The position numbers and the translations under genes are program-made. A DNA stretch of 60,000 nucleotides from positions 261,693,386 through 261,753,385 of the forward strand of contig NC_081406.1 of the NCBI RefSeq assembly GCF_030272615.1, in the 5' to 3' direction. Under the pieces are notes generated by a model, which worked only from the letters and a program-made list of their open reading frames with translations, made no database searches and had not been told where the DNA came from. The DNA comes from Cryptomeria japonica (taxonomy: Eukaryota; Streptophyta; Pinopsida; Cupressales; Cupressaceae). Below are positions 30,531 to 42,200 of the stretch, piece after piece; position 1 is the first letter of the stretch; the number at the start of each line of letters is the position of its first letter.

Positions 30531-32133
30531 GACCCTTGTTGCGATGAAAATCACAATAGTGTGAATCATTCCACCAAGGTGGTTTGATTGGGGGTTCATA
30601 ATTGTTGAGTGGTGGTAAAGAAAGAACCTTGTTTGCCAAAAGTTCTCTGAATGCGGATTCTAGTGATTGTCCCAATGGTGTGAAGATACGCTTTTGGAAA
30701 TTGTTCGTGTTGTTGCGTGGATTGTTGTTAGGTCCAGGATTCATGTTTTTGCCTTGATTATCATTGGTGTTGTTTGTGTTGAATTGTCCTTGATCAGTGT
30801 TTTGCGTATATGTGTTAGCACTGGGAGTAGTATTTTTAGGATTTTTCGTGTTTTGAGGATTTCCAGATAATGCAAGCACTGGTTGTTTAGATTTGGGATC
30901 ATGTGATTCGTTGTTGCCCTCATTTTTGTTTCGAGTCCAAAATCAAGATTTGTCAAAGTTGGTGTTGTTTTGGTTATTGTAGTTTGATGAGTTTGTTCCT
31001 TCCTTGTAGAATTTAAGTGTTCCCCTTTTGACACATGCTTCCTCTACTTGAATGCCATTTTCAATCAATTTAGCGAAAGATGGTATGCATTGAAGTTTTA
31101 GTCTGTAACTCATTTCGCCATTCAAGTTATCAATGAAGATTTCTATTTTCTCTTTTTCAGGAATATCTCGAGGATATCTGGAGACCATGCGTCTCCAGCG
31201 TTGAAGAAATGCCATGAATGTTTCATTGTTCTTTTGTTTGGTGTTGCAAACATCTAGCATGGTTATGGCATGTTGGATGTTGTAGGAATAGTGGGTGATG
31301 AATTTGTTAACCAACTCATCAAATGATCTAACAGGTGGTGAAATTTTGGATAACCATTCCATAGTTTGCCCTCCCAAGCTTCTGGGGAATAACCTCATCA
31401 AATAGGTGTCATCATGAGCAAATTCCAGGCTCAGTGTGCAAAATTCTCGAACATGATCTCTGGGATCACTTTTCCCATCATATTTATCAAATTTGGGAAC
31501 GTCTGAGTTTGGAGGAAAAGGCACCATGTTCAAGCTTCTGTCAAATGGATAAGGACAGATTTTGTTTAAAGAGTACCGCACTGTTATCCCTTGTTGCATA
31601 TCCTGTATTTGCCTTTGCAACATTTGCATTTGTTGAGTAAGAGCAATCAAGGGTGTATTATCTTGCCGAGGAAAAAGTTCTTGCCTTGTATTGGTTCTCA
31701 GCTGAAAAGGAGTGGTAAATGGTATATGTTGCTCTGGTGTTTCTAGTTCAGGTATACGCATTTCTGGTATGCGTTGTTCTGGAATGTGTTGTTCAAAGTT
31801 ATGTTGTTCAGGTATGTGAGTTTCTTCTTCTCGGTTTTGTTCTTGAGATGCATATTGCCGAGATCCGATTTGAAAAAGATTTGGGTCAAAATCTTCAGGA
31901 AGTTTAACGCCCTTGCTTGTGAGCATCAACAGATATTTTTCCTTGTCATTTTCCATGAGTTTTTCGACAAGTTTTTGGAAGGAGGGATTTACTTGACATT
32001 CCCGAAGAAGGGCTTCAGTAATTTCAGGTTCTTTTACAGGCGAAACTTCAAAAGGATTTGATAATCTGCGATTCATACTTGATTCTGCGTGTGCCTCGCT
32101 TTGTTTGTCTCGTTGAAAGCGAGTAACAGGCAT
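30531..32133 (-). pseudogene. Gag, Element 2
   Basis: Starts at ATG 32133 (MPVTRFQRDKQSEAH), one base after the stop of an upstream ORF. The N-terminus has an IPEQH-type pentapeptide repeat (31728-31830). The Retrotrans_gag domain follows (FDKYDGKSDPRDHVREFC, LMRLFPRSLGGQTMEW, TFMAFLQRWRRM), then an Asn-rich region and the zinc knuckle CDFHRNKGHRTNEC near 30535. One TGA at 30943 interrupts it, where FWTRN follows and CGA (Arg) is expected. Confidence 0.9.
31728..31830 (-). repeat. IPEQH pentapeptide repeat in Gag, Element 2
   Basis: A 15-bp DNA repeat encodes IPEQH, IPEQR, IPEMR, IPELE and related units. A single PIPEQHI also occurs in the ORF upstream of gag at about 32165-32190, so sequence may have been exchanged between the two frames. 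Confidence 0.7.
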
Positions 32134-32134
32134 T

Positions 32135-32521
32135 TTAATAGAAGCTTTCAGTAATGAAAGGTACAAAATCCTCCTCGATGTGTTGCTCGGGAATTGGTGG
32201 TTCTGGTCGAGATGTGTTATATGTGATGCACTCGTCGGGTAAGAATGCTGGACTGATTTTTCCGCTGCGGTTTATGGTTTGATTAAAAGCAGACTTTTGA
32301 CAGTATGCTCTTGTCTGCAAGGGTTCCTTGTCAAATTCGCTAGATTTGTTTTGGATATAACGTTTGACGTGATGAAGGAATACCCGATGAGATTTGAAGA
32401 GTTGACGATTGATGTATAAAAACTTATTTCGTTTGATGAATTTGGAAAAACTAGGTTGTCGTTTCTTTAACGTGATGTTACGATAGAGGTTCTTTCTTCT
32501 CAGAATAAGGGGATTAGTCAT
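32135..32521 (-). CDS. Extra ORF upstream of gag, Element 2
   Basis: A 128-codon frame (MTNPLILRRKNLYRN at the start). The N-terminal two thirds are Lys/Arg/Asn-rich and the end is acidic with PEPPIPEQHIEEDF. It stops at TAA one base before the gag ATG, a spacing suited to reinitiation or coupled reading. Ogre-like elements are known to carry an ORF of unknown function ahead of gag, and this could be its equivalent. I recognise no domain. Element 1 has no convincing counterpart, which lowers confidence. Confidence 0.5.
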   Translation of the reverse strand: MTNPLILRRKNLYRNITLKKRQPSFSKFIKRNKFLYINRQLFKSHRVFLHHVKRYIQNKSSEFDKEPLQTRAYCQKSAFNQTINRSGKISPAFLPDECITYNTSRPEPPIPEQHIEEDFVPFITESFY

Positions 32522-32984
32522 GCAAGAGTGATCAATGATTTCCTTTGATTGGTTTGGATTCAGTTGATTCTTGTTTTGGAAATTTCAAATCTTACTTTAT
32601 CAAAGTGAAGGCTACCCCTTCATGATAAAGTGTGTCAAATGATATGGATAAAAGCTTCCCGATCTAGAAACCGGATTTGACGATTTGAGAATTTTAAACA
32701 AGTGTTTTGAGATAGAAATCCATAAGATGGTAAAGGACTTTGATGATACTGATGATGAAAATTTTTCGGATTATGATAGGAGAGACATCCTCTAGTGTGC
32801 GATTTGTTTAGGATTCAGACAACTTTGTTTAACACAAATTTATCTTGAGAAAAGTTTTTAACAGCTTGTTTTTGTCACTCTGGTTTAATAAAAGATGATT
32901 TTTGATGAAAAAAAGTCTTTAAAATGTTTTTGAAATTTTCAAAATTTTTCACTTTTGGACTTCTCTATTTTTCGGCCTTAGATC

Positions 32985-33640
32985 ACGCGCTAAAACAGAG
33001 TTTACATGCGCTACTGAATTTACCTAATGCGCTAAAGGAATAAGCACATGTGCTAATCTGCCCCAAGATACGCGCTAAAATTTGGATTTTGGAAAATTTT
33101 TGTTTAACTGGTGAAAAATCTACGCGCTAGACTGGGCTTCAAATGCGCTAACTATTGGAGTATATGTGCTAAAATATGATTTCTACGCGCTATGCTATTC
33201 CTTCCACGCGCTAAAGTTAGGACTGATGAAATTTGTTGTGGATTTTGTTTGGAAAAGCTACGCGCTATACTAGGCTTGATACGTGCTAGCTGTTTGAGTG
33301 AATGTGCTAATGTATGTATGCTACGTGCTAAGTTGTTGCTGCCACGCGCTAAAAGTAGGGCTGTTGAAAATGTTTATTGAATTTTTTGAAAAAGTTACGC
33401 GCTACACTGGGCCTGTGAAGCGCTAACTGTTTTGTTTTATGCGCTAATCCTTGGTTCCCACGCGCTAATAGATTGCTGCGACGCGCTAGACTGTGTTGTG
33501 GATGCGCTAAAGGATTGTATACTGGTTTGCCTAATGATAAAACGCTATTGTTTTAACTCCACGCGCTAATTTGAGGCTTGGATGCGCTAGCAGAAGTCTT
33601 CCACGCGCTAAGATGTTGTTCCTATGCGCTTGACTGCCCT
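32985..33640 (-). repeat. ACGCGCTA motif array A, gag leader, Element 2
   Basis: About 25 copies of ACGCGCTA, ATGCGCTA or ATGTGCTA on the plus strand, so TAGCGCGT in the gag-pol sense. It is the reverse complement of the PMD intron array at 20383-20902. Confidence 0.9.
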
Positions 33641-34266
33641 GATTTTTCGGTTTTGGTGTTTTCTTGAGATTTTTTATTTTTGTTGAGAATTTTTCAAGTG
33701 CAATGGATGATTTTCTGAAGTAATAAATGCAAGCACGGCACAAAAAGTACAACCATTTTGCCTAATCTAACAAAAAGTGTATGTTCTGCGAGGATGTGTT
33801 CAAATCCCCAATGTTTTAACAGGTTTGGATATAAGTAATACACTTCAGAAAGATTCTTTATTCAAGGGTCATAAATAACATCATAGCCCACTAGTCTCGA
33901 TACTCCGTCAGCTCAAATAGTCGTGTCACCCCCTAGGGGGCGCCCGTTTTTTTGCCTTTTGCCAGAAGTTAACCCAAAGTGAATTGCTTCACAGTTGAGT
34001 AGTTGTCTTGGGAGATATATGGTGAGTAATCTTGGGGGCGGATTCTTCCCCACCCTTGCACTATGATGTTACAAATGTTTGGTTACTGACTCGGTTCAAA
34101 GCTTCTAATTCTATGGTTCGTAATCAGGCTTCTCGTTCGACCGTCAGTGATAAACTCCCTCAGGAGGCTTCCCAACTTTTAGAACAAAGGCTTTACGTAT
34201 CTCAAGGATACTGGGGGAAGGCTAATCACTGCGCGCAACCGTTGAAAAGGACTTTCATCACTTTCC

Positions 34267-34396
34267 ACATTTGATTATAGTGGGTTGGAATTCTTGGCGT
34301 CAAAGTCGTTCCCCACTTAGGTCGTTCCCTTCACACCGGCCATAAACGGCTTTAAGAGTTGATTGCAACTCCTCGGGAAGGTAGGCCTGCTAAAGG
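34267..34396 (-). promoter_or_regulatory. Conserved leader block, Element 2
   Basis: Matches 16286-16395 of Element 1 at ACATTTGATTATAGTGG, CACTTRGGTCGTTC and GGGAAGRYAGGCC. The two blocks lie at the same relative place between the two motif arrays. Confidence 0.5.
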
Positions 34397-34817
34397 ATTT
34401 ATTGCTTGAATGAAATAAAGCTGTAAGAATGGTCTGGATTTTTGATCACCCAGTTAAGGGGAGAGCATATTCCTACCACTTTCGAGACAGAGCAATCAAT
34501 TGTATTTTATTCTTTCAAATCAATGATTTTGCTAAAATCTATGTGGAGATGTTGCTCCACAAAACGTGATGTTCATTTTTATCTGGGCAAATCAATGATT
34601 TTCTAATTTATGAAAGGGAAATGGTCAACAAAGCAAATGTTCGATTTTGAGGTCAACAAAAGAAATCGATTTACAAAAGAAAAAGCGTCCGCTCCACCTG
34701 CAAGAAATTATCAGAGTCCTGCAAGCAAACAAAAAAAATTGTTAGCTGATTTGGTGGACTTCCACAAGTCTAAAATTTCTTTTTCGGTTACAATTTTAAA
34801 ATTTTCCTCTGTCTGTT

Positions 34818-35245
34818 ATGCGCTACAGAATGGCTTTTACGCGCTACAATAGAGACAGGATGTGCTACAACTATTTTCTGATGCGCTATACTGTTCAATG
34901 AATGCGCTATTCTGCAAGTTCGAAGCACTGTTCTGTGGTTTTGCTGAGACCTGCAAGAAAATTTTGAATTTGATGCGCTAATGTTTGAATCGCACGCGCT
35001 GAATGATAGACTATAAGCGCTGAACTGTGGATCTTATGCGCTATTCTGGTGATTGTCTGCGCTATTCTGTGATTTTCCCGCGTCGAGACCTACAAGAAAA
35101 TGTTATAAAGAGTCATGCGCTAAGATAATGTCTTCACACGCTAAAGAATAGAGCCTACACGCTAAACGGTGAGCTGGATGCGCTAGACTGTTTACTGGAT
35201 GCGCTAAACAGTGAACTGAAAGCGCTACTTCAATTTTCCCGCGTG
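34818..35245 (-). repeat. ATGCGCTA motif array B, gag leader, Element 2
   Basis: About 18 units of ATGCGCTA, ACGCGCTA and looser forms, in the same orientation as array A, ending about 50 bases before the primer binding site. Confidence 0.85.
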
Positions 35246-35293
35246 CTTGCAAAAATTGTTAGTTTCAAAAAGCGATTTGTTATTTGGGGACGA

Positions 35294-35315
35294 GCCCCAC
35301 GGTGGGCGCCAGAAA
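35294..35315 (-). promoter_or_regulatory. Element 2 primer binding site
   Basis: The minus strand after the LTR reads TTTCTGGCGCCCACCGTGGG. It contains the near-palindrome CCCAC-C-GTGGG. The tRNA is not assigned. Confidence 0.7.
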
Positions 35316-36479
35316 TGTATGCGGGAAAAGTGGGCTGATAAAACTAAATATGTAAAAATATTTCAAAATACTAGTCCACACACACACAGGACTTCTTGGT
35401 GCAAGCTATGGAGTAACGTAGTATTACTCAGCTTCCCAAGGAGGGTCCCATGGTTCTCTATCTCACAATGTCCCTCAAACCAACGTTTTTGCTCTCAAAT
35501 CACTGAGCAAAATGGTTTAGGGATGGCAAATATGAGAACGAGAGATGCTTTTGCTAAATTTAGTATGAAATAGATGTGAAGCTATATATGATGCTAAAAA
35601 TGCAATAAACTAAATGATAAGATGACAAGATTAGTATGAATACTATCCTAACATGATATATTTAATCTATGATTGAGCTAAAATGATAAAGAAATTATTC
35701 TAAACATGCATATTAGTCTAATTCTTGATCTAAAAGAGGCTAAATGAGGAGCATATATGAAATGAGAAAGCTTGAAAGAATTTGAGCATAAGTGTAATGC
35801 TTCAAATTTGAAAGATGATTGTTTAGAATGGAGGAATGAGAGCTCTATTTATAGCATAAACAGGGCAATGGATGGTCAAGATTGAAAGGTTTAATCAAGG
35901 GCCAAGTTTGAAAGTTGGGGATCCATGTGCACAATTGGCACCAATAAAATGGTGACAAGTGTCAACATAGGATTGGGTTGAGAAAAGGGGTTGGAGGCAT
36001 TAAAGGCCTGAGAAGACCTCATGGTTATCTAAAGGCTAAGGGTCAAGTCTAAGTTAGGCTTATCCACTGGATTAAGAGTTAATCCAAGGATAAACCTTTG
36101 TGCAAATGATTAAGAGATAATCATGGTCAAAGCATTAAAGGCCTGATGAGACCCTTGGGTTGGATAGAGGTTGAGTCAAAACAAATGTTTTAACCATGTA
36201 AGAGGGTTTGAGTTAACCATTAATGGTTATTGGAGACTTTGTGGATTAAGTGGTTGAAGGTTGGAAGCTTTCAAAGGTTATCAAAGACTTTGAGACATTT
36301 AGTGGTTGAAGGTTGAAAGCCTTTAATGGTTATCAAAGACTTTGAGGCTTTGAGAAGTGACTTCCCTTTGCTTAGGGATGTGACAAAGTTTAGAGGAGGG
36401 GTTAGGTTAATTAGAAGCGATTAGAAGATTCTAGAAGGGATTAGAAATGGGCTTGGGATTTTGCAAGTGGATGGAGGGA
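35316..36479 (-). repeat. Element 2 5' LTR, truncated
   Basis: Matches 18304-19469 with 10 substitutions and one CA-dinucleotide indel. Homology stops at GGATGGAGGGA, exactly where the AT-palindrome array begins in the other copy. The U3 end and target duplication are gone. The TATA motif is kept at 35845-35854. Confidence 0.9.
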
Positions 36480-37740
36480 GAAGATTGTCTCTACCCCCAC
36501 CTTCTTCTAATTGGATGCATACAAATGACTGAATGAATGTAAGAGAGGGGAAAAATGTATAGACATGAGAAGATATGTAATGAAATAAAATAATTATTAC
36601 ATGATAAACATGTAAGCACATAAGTTGGAGATAATCATTAAGGCACATGTAATGAGTTACCTTTAATATAGACAAATGATAAAATGCAAGTGAAACATGG
36701 TAAAAGGTTTCATCATATGATAACCATGTAAGAACATAGGTAGGAGATAAGCATCAAGGCATATTTTAAAAAGTGTCACCAATATAAGGAAATAATAAGA
36801 TAACAATACTCCAAAGGTTACATAAGAATCATGGAAAATATGTGGGTATGGCACGAGTGGACAAGGGTCATAAAATGTTGGCATAAGATCTAAGCATGAG
36901 AAAGATCATAAGGTATAGAATCATAACATCTAAGTATTGATAAGTATTGTAGTATTGATAATTATTGTAATCATTATAAAGGCCACAAATTTAAGAGCAT
37001 AAGCTATAAAAAATTTCATCATATGATAACCATGTAAGAACATAGGTAGGAGATAAGCATCAAGGCATATGTTAAAAAGTGTCACCAATATAAGGAAATA
37101 ATAATATAACAATAATCCACAAGTTACATAAGGATTATGGAAAATATGTGGGTATGGCACGAGTGGACAAGGGTCATAAAATGTTGGCATAAGATCTAAG
37201 CATGAGAAATATTATAAAGTATATAATCGTAATATCTAAGTGTTGATAATGATCATAATTATTATAAAGGCCACAAATTTAAGAGCATAAGCTATAAATA
37301 TGATAAGAATAATATATATGAGATATAACTAAGATAAGCATGAAATCATGAACTTGAATCCATAAGATATAGGCGTGATAACAATCATAAACATGGAAGC
37401 AAAATATTTCGAGATGATAAAGATAATAAATATATAGTCATAAAAATGATAAAGATCATAAACATAGAATCATAAGATATGAAAATGATATAGATTATAT
37501 GGACATAAGATGTAAACATGGTAAGGGTCATAGACATAGGGTCATGAAATAGGTAAGCATATTAGGCATAATGGTCATCATATACAAGAATGTATAAGAA
37601 TATTATGTAAAAAATAAATAAGTGAAAACCAAAGTAGTGGACCTCAAACATGAACAAACATAAGAGTTAAATGATACAAGTAGACAAAGCATAGGGAAAT
37701 ATAGGAAATTCATAAAATCTACATCTTAGGCACTACAATT
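36480..37740. other. AT-rich unclassified DNA with tandem duplication
   Basis: Joined directly to the broken LTR. It contains the 306-bp duplication (36708-37298) and, after it, a run of degenerate AAGATCATAAACATA-like units. No gene is supported; the few open frames are translations of these repeats. Confidence 0.5.
36708..37298. repeat. Tandem duplication, 306-bp unit
   Basis: TTTCATCATATGATAACC starts both copies (36708 and 37014), and both end with GGCCACAAATTTAAGAGC and a short AT tail. The second copy is about 20 bases shorter in an AT-rich stretch. A more diverged partial third copy precedes them (about 36600-36700). Confidence 0.85.
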
Positions 37741-37849
37741 TTTTTCTAATTCACAATAACTACCCACTTAACCAACCAAGTATCTTCCATTTGTAATGAG
37801 GTGGAACAGGGTTCACTAGTCTAAACATGCAAACTAGGAATCAAACCCA

Positions 37850-39247
37850 ATCCCATCAATTACATTGGAGAACAACCAATAGGCCCAACTACAAACCATT
37901 TGGAGAGTTGGATATAATAATTTATTGTTCTCTTTTTTATTTGATTGATTGGATAAGAAGTGATGCAAAGACCTAGGCTAAATGATGCAATATTAACAAT
38001 AAATGGCACAAACAAACAAATGCAGGTCTGAAAATTAATTGACATGTACGAAACTTAAAAGGGGATGTAAAGAGGAACTTGTGAAGTTGAAACTAGGTAG
38101 GCATTATGGCTAGGTACCCTAGTCCAGACAACTCTTCAAGTGCAAAACAAGAATCCAACTAAACTCGCAAGCTCCCAAACTATCCTCTAGTCAATCTAAA
38201 AGTCAAAACACCTAGACTAGTGTGCTTAGGCACTAGGGACCCTAGTACTCCTTTTTTCTATTAAATTTGGTCTTGTTGCCTCTATCTTTGTCTGTACTAT
38301 GCTCCAGTATCCTCAATTTGAACTTGAAACCTATTTTTTGAGTCTGCAAATGCAGAAAAGGAGAGAAAAATGGTGTTGGGTTGTATAAGGGTTTTCCCTA
38401 GTCAAACCCCTAGGTTGGAATTAACCCTACAAAAATGATTCAATGGAAATAAATAGAATTATGAAGTAAAATATTTAATTGAAACAATATTACCTTGAGG
38501 TTTAAATATATTGATGATGCAATGCTCTTAGGATCAGTCCTCAATATGTTCATGCAATAACATAATAAATCATCACAAATCCATCATGAAAACATAATTG
38601 AAGACAACTTGTTGTAGTTTGATGCTCCTTATAATCAAATTTACTCTTGAATGGAGAATAATTGCTCTTGAATTGGAATGATAGCTTATAAATAGATGAG
38701 ATGATGAAATTAATTAAGAGATGGTGCCTTATATAGGGTTCTTGAGGTAAATTCACTTTTTTGCTAACCTAAAATGGTCATATCCCAACTTCAAGGATAG
38801 AATTAGAAACGTCAAGACCAACACTTTATCCTCTCAAAATTTTAGCCAAAAAACATCAAACCATGTGGCTAAGCCACACAGTCTCGACAAAATAGGCCTC
38901 AATTTTAAGGAAGGCAAGATTATAGGGTCCTAATATTGGTTTTTTACTTTATATGAGAAATGATGACATTTAAGTGGGGTAAACAGTGCTTTGAACTTTA
39001 AAATGGGATAGACTCCTAATAGTTTTAAAATTTAAAACAAAAGAGAAAGGGCACACTTAAAATAAGGGCCCAAATAAGAACATGTTGAAGTATTAAAGTA
39101 AAATAGGACTCATATTCTTGAATTGAGAATTAATTAAAGGCAAGAAAAGGTCTCAAAATAGTTTGAGGAAAGGGAAAATTAAAATGAGTGATGAGGAGAG
39201 TATGAAATTGGAATCATAATTAAAGGAGAACAATTTATGATACTACA
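37850..39247 (-). repeat. Decayed LTR related to Element 3
   Basis: Ends ACAATTTATGATACTACA, like the LTRs of Element 3 (ACAATTTAYGACACTACA). It carries matching blocks: CCTAGTCAAACCCCTAGG, GGGCACACTTAAAATAAGGG and a gene-free, methionine-poor composition. The left end is not certain. No partner or target duplication was found. Confidence 0.45.
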
Positions 39248-42200
39248 CCATCTAACTTATAAATGTTAATTTAAAAACTTCTATATTAGCCACAGTGGCA
39301 AAAAAATTAATGTTGTCATGTGTATGCTTGCACTTGAAAGTGTTACTTTATCCAATAATTAGGGTCATCTCTAGACCTAGACCTAAGCCTTGAGTGTTCA
39401 ATCCTGATGACCCTACCTATGTATTCTCTCATAGAAAATAAAAGTCTTTGTAGCTCACACTCAGATGGAGTTCACTCTCTCCTCTTGATGAGATCCATGA
39501 TCTCTCTTTAAACCTTGACTATATTAATAAAGTAATTATATATTAAATTAGTCTCATACGGTAAAAAAGATAAGATCATTGCTATTACATTATGTTTCCA
39601 TGCCCATTATTACCAATAATTAGTATACAAACATACACATATACACAGGGATCATATCACAGATCACACATGTAGTGATTGTCTTGAGCATATGTCACAT
39701 ATACACAAAGGAATAGCTCATACCATCACAAGTATACAAGTTGACTAGCTCTAGCATACATCACATGTGTATAGTGAGTAGCTTCAACACACATCACAAA
39801 TACATAGTTATCAACCAAAACAAGCATCACAAAGATAATAGTGATTGGCTCATATAGGCATCACAAAGATAATAATGATTGGCTCATATTCAAGCATCAC
39901 AGAGATAATATAGATTAGCTCATATAGGCATCACAAAGATAATAATGAGTGGCTCATATACAGGCATCACAAAGATAATAGTGACTAGCTCATATACAAT
40001 GGCTAACTAACACATGTCCATAATGCATCCCAAATAGAAAAGGAATGTTGATGCATTACACACTTCATCTTGTAAGCTGTTATTTTACCTAGTCTTTTGC
40101 ACCAATGACAATTCGGAAGAGGATTTGATGTATCCCATGTGACATTGGGGGTTTGTTCTCAACCCACATGGTCAAGTACACCATCTAATAATTGTGAAGA
40201 TAATTTGGTGCATCTCATCCTACACTACAGGTCCATTCTTAATCACAAGGATTTTCACAGGTAGCAAACCAACCTAGCCTAATGGATTCTAACTTCAATC
40301 ACTTATAAGGCACTGGTAATAAGTTTGTCCACCAAGGAATAAGTAGCTTATCACTTGTACCCCCTAGTGACCTTAGTGATATTGTTAGCTATCTTCTTTA
40401 CAATCCCAAGTAACAATGATATCAATCACCCTCCTGTTATAGGTGGTTGCCAATGAGCCCTCTTGATACAACAATTAGTTTTGGTTACTTCTACTTGCAT
40501 GGTAGGGTAATACCTATGCAACCATTACCGTATCAAATCCTAGATAACCCCTAGTAATCCTTCACCTCTGTGACCCAATTGAATACTAATTATGTTAAAT
40601 GATTAAAAAAAAAATTAGGCATCTATCATTGGAACAAACCAATGACAAGCTATTGATTGTTACTATATCATATCCAGGGTAGCCCTTGGCAACTTCACCT
40701 CCTTAAATCAGATGAATGCCAAATAATCCATTGCAGTAGCCTAGACATTGATCATTGTCACAATATAATGACTACTTATCACTTCTTTAATATCCTAGTG
40801 GTTATGATGGTTATACATAACATGTTTCATAGAATTAATCAAATGGATAAATATATCACAATCAAACACTTTAGGAGTCTATAGGTCCAGGATTAATTTT
40901 CATAAACACATAACAATTACATAATACCAACATAAGATGGCCTTAAATCAACATGTGCCCTTAAGAAAACACCTACTATAAGGTAGTCAACACATCACTT
41001 TCTTCAACTTGACATTAAGAAGCACATTATGAATTAAATATAAATTATCAAGTTTTCTTAACTCTTTGATAGTCATCTAATACCCATTTCAACCTCAGAT
41101 GAAGCCTATTGAAGAGATAAGGTCAAACAAGATAGGAACGACTCTAAAACTTGTATTTGTCCCCCAAAAAACTTGAGGTCATGATGACTTCCTTCGCCCA
41201 AGGATTTCCTACATACCTACTTCCCAATAGGATCAAAGTCACATGTAGTTCTCCTTAAGGTCTCACAAGGATCATATGATTAGGATCCCATAAACAAGGT
41301 TTTGTTATCTATTCTCCTCAATCAATAAAAATTAATTATATTAGGATAACGTTTAACTATGGTCCTAATATAGTAAACCTATATTGAGGGAATCTTTACT
41401 AGGACATGTAAATCTCAAATTTGGCCTCCCAATGAGGTTCCATTACAATATAAAATTGAGCATTATATACTAATATATGACATCATCCTATCATATAATA
41501 TCGATTCATTATTGATTCCTCTTAATCAAATAATATAATCTCACAAGGTTTGTGGGAAAACATAGCCAATAATTTATCCTCGTAAATCTAAATATTTAAC
41601 ATTAATATCTTGTAAATTAGCATGAGGATATCCTTTTCGATGTGATATAACTTAAATCTTGGTACCATAAATATTTAAAGAAATATATATACTAACTACA
41701 AATGCAAGTGATTCGAAATGTCGAGGGTTGTGAATAACAAAATCTTGTTTAGCAAGCATTCGATCCACTTTATTTTTAAGTTGATTAGAGTATTTGACTA
41801 GTGCATGCAAGGTAAATGTAAGATTAATAATGGTGTAAGGACAATGAAAAAAAATTGATAAATTATATAGAGGATGAGGAGGAAGGAAGTGATAAGGGAA
41901 ATGCATGCCCATGGTAGGAAGGGTAGTGTGTGACATAGAATAAGGTATACAAGAGGGTATGGAAAGGTATATGGATCTATAAGTGTAACAAGTAATGGAA
42001 TTAGGGATGATATTATAAGGATGGGAAGAAGAAAAAACACTAGTGATGGAGGTGGTAAGAGTACAAGGAAAACTATGATCATTTCTAGTCATCACGCTAT
42101 AAGGAATAGGATAATGGGAAGAAGGATGTGCATATGTGAAAAAAATCATATAGGAAGTAGGTATAATGGGAATAAAAATGGATAAATTTGAGAGAAAGAC

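Larger units (their letters stand above)
32522..35293 (-). other. Element 2 gag-pol leader
   Basis: About 2.8 kb with no convincing gene. It contains motif arrays at 32985-33640 and 34818-35245 and the conserved block at 34267-34396. Two AT-rich stretches without clear features lie at 32522-32984 and 34400-34817. Confidence 0.75.
18304..36479 (-). mobile_element. Element 2: Tat/Ogre-like Ty3/Gypsy element with antisense PMD gene, 5' LTR truncated
   Basis: About 18.2 kb, built like Element 1. On the minus strand: truncated 5' LTR, primer binding site, leader with two motif arrays, an extra ORF, gag, protease with G-patch, RT, RNase H, second RNase H, integrase. A PMD gene lies on the plus strand, then polypurine tract and intact 3' LTR. 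LTR copies differ at 10 positions plus a 2-base indel over about 1.16 kb. The 5' LTR lacks its outer about 313 bp and the right target duplication. Coding regions have stops, at least three frameshifts and a small integrase deletion. Domain sequences are related to, but clearly different from, Element 1. Confidence 0.92.
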
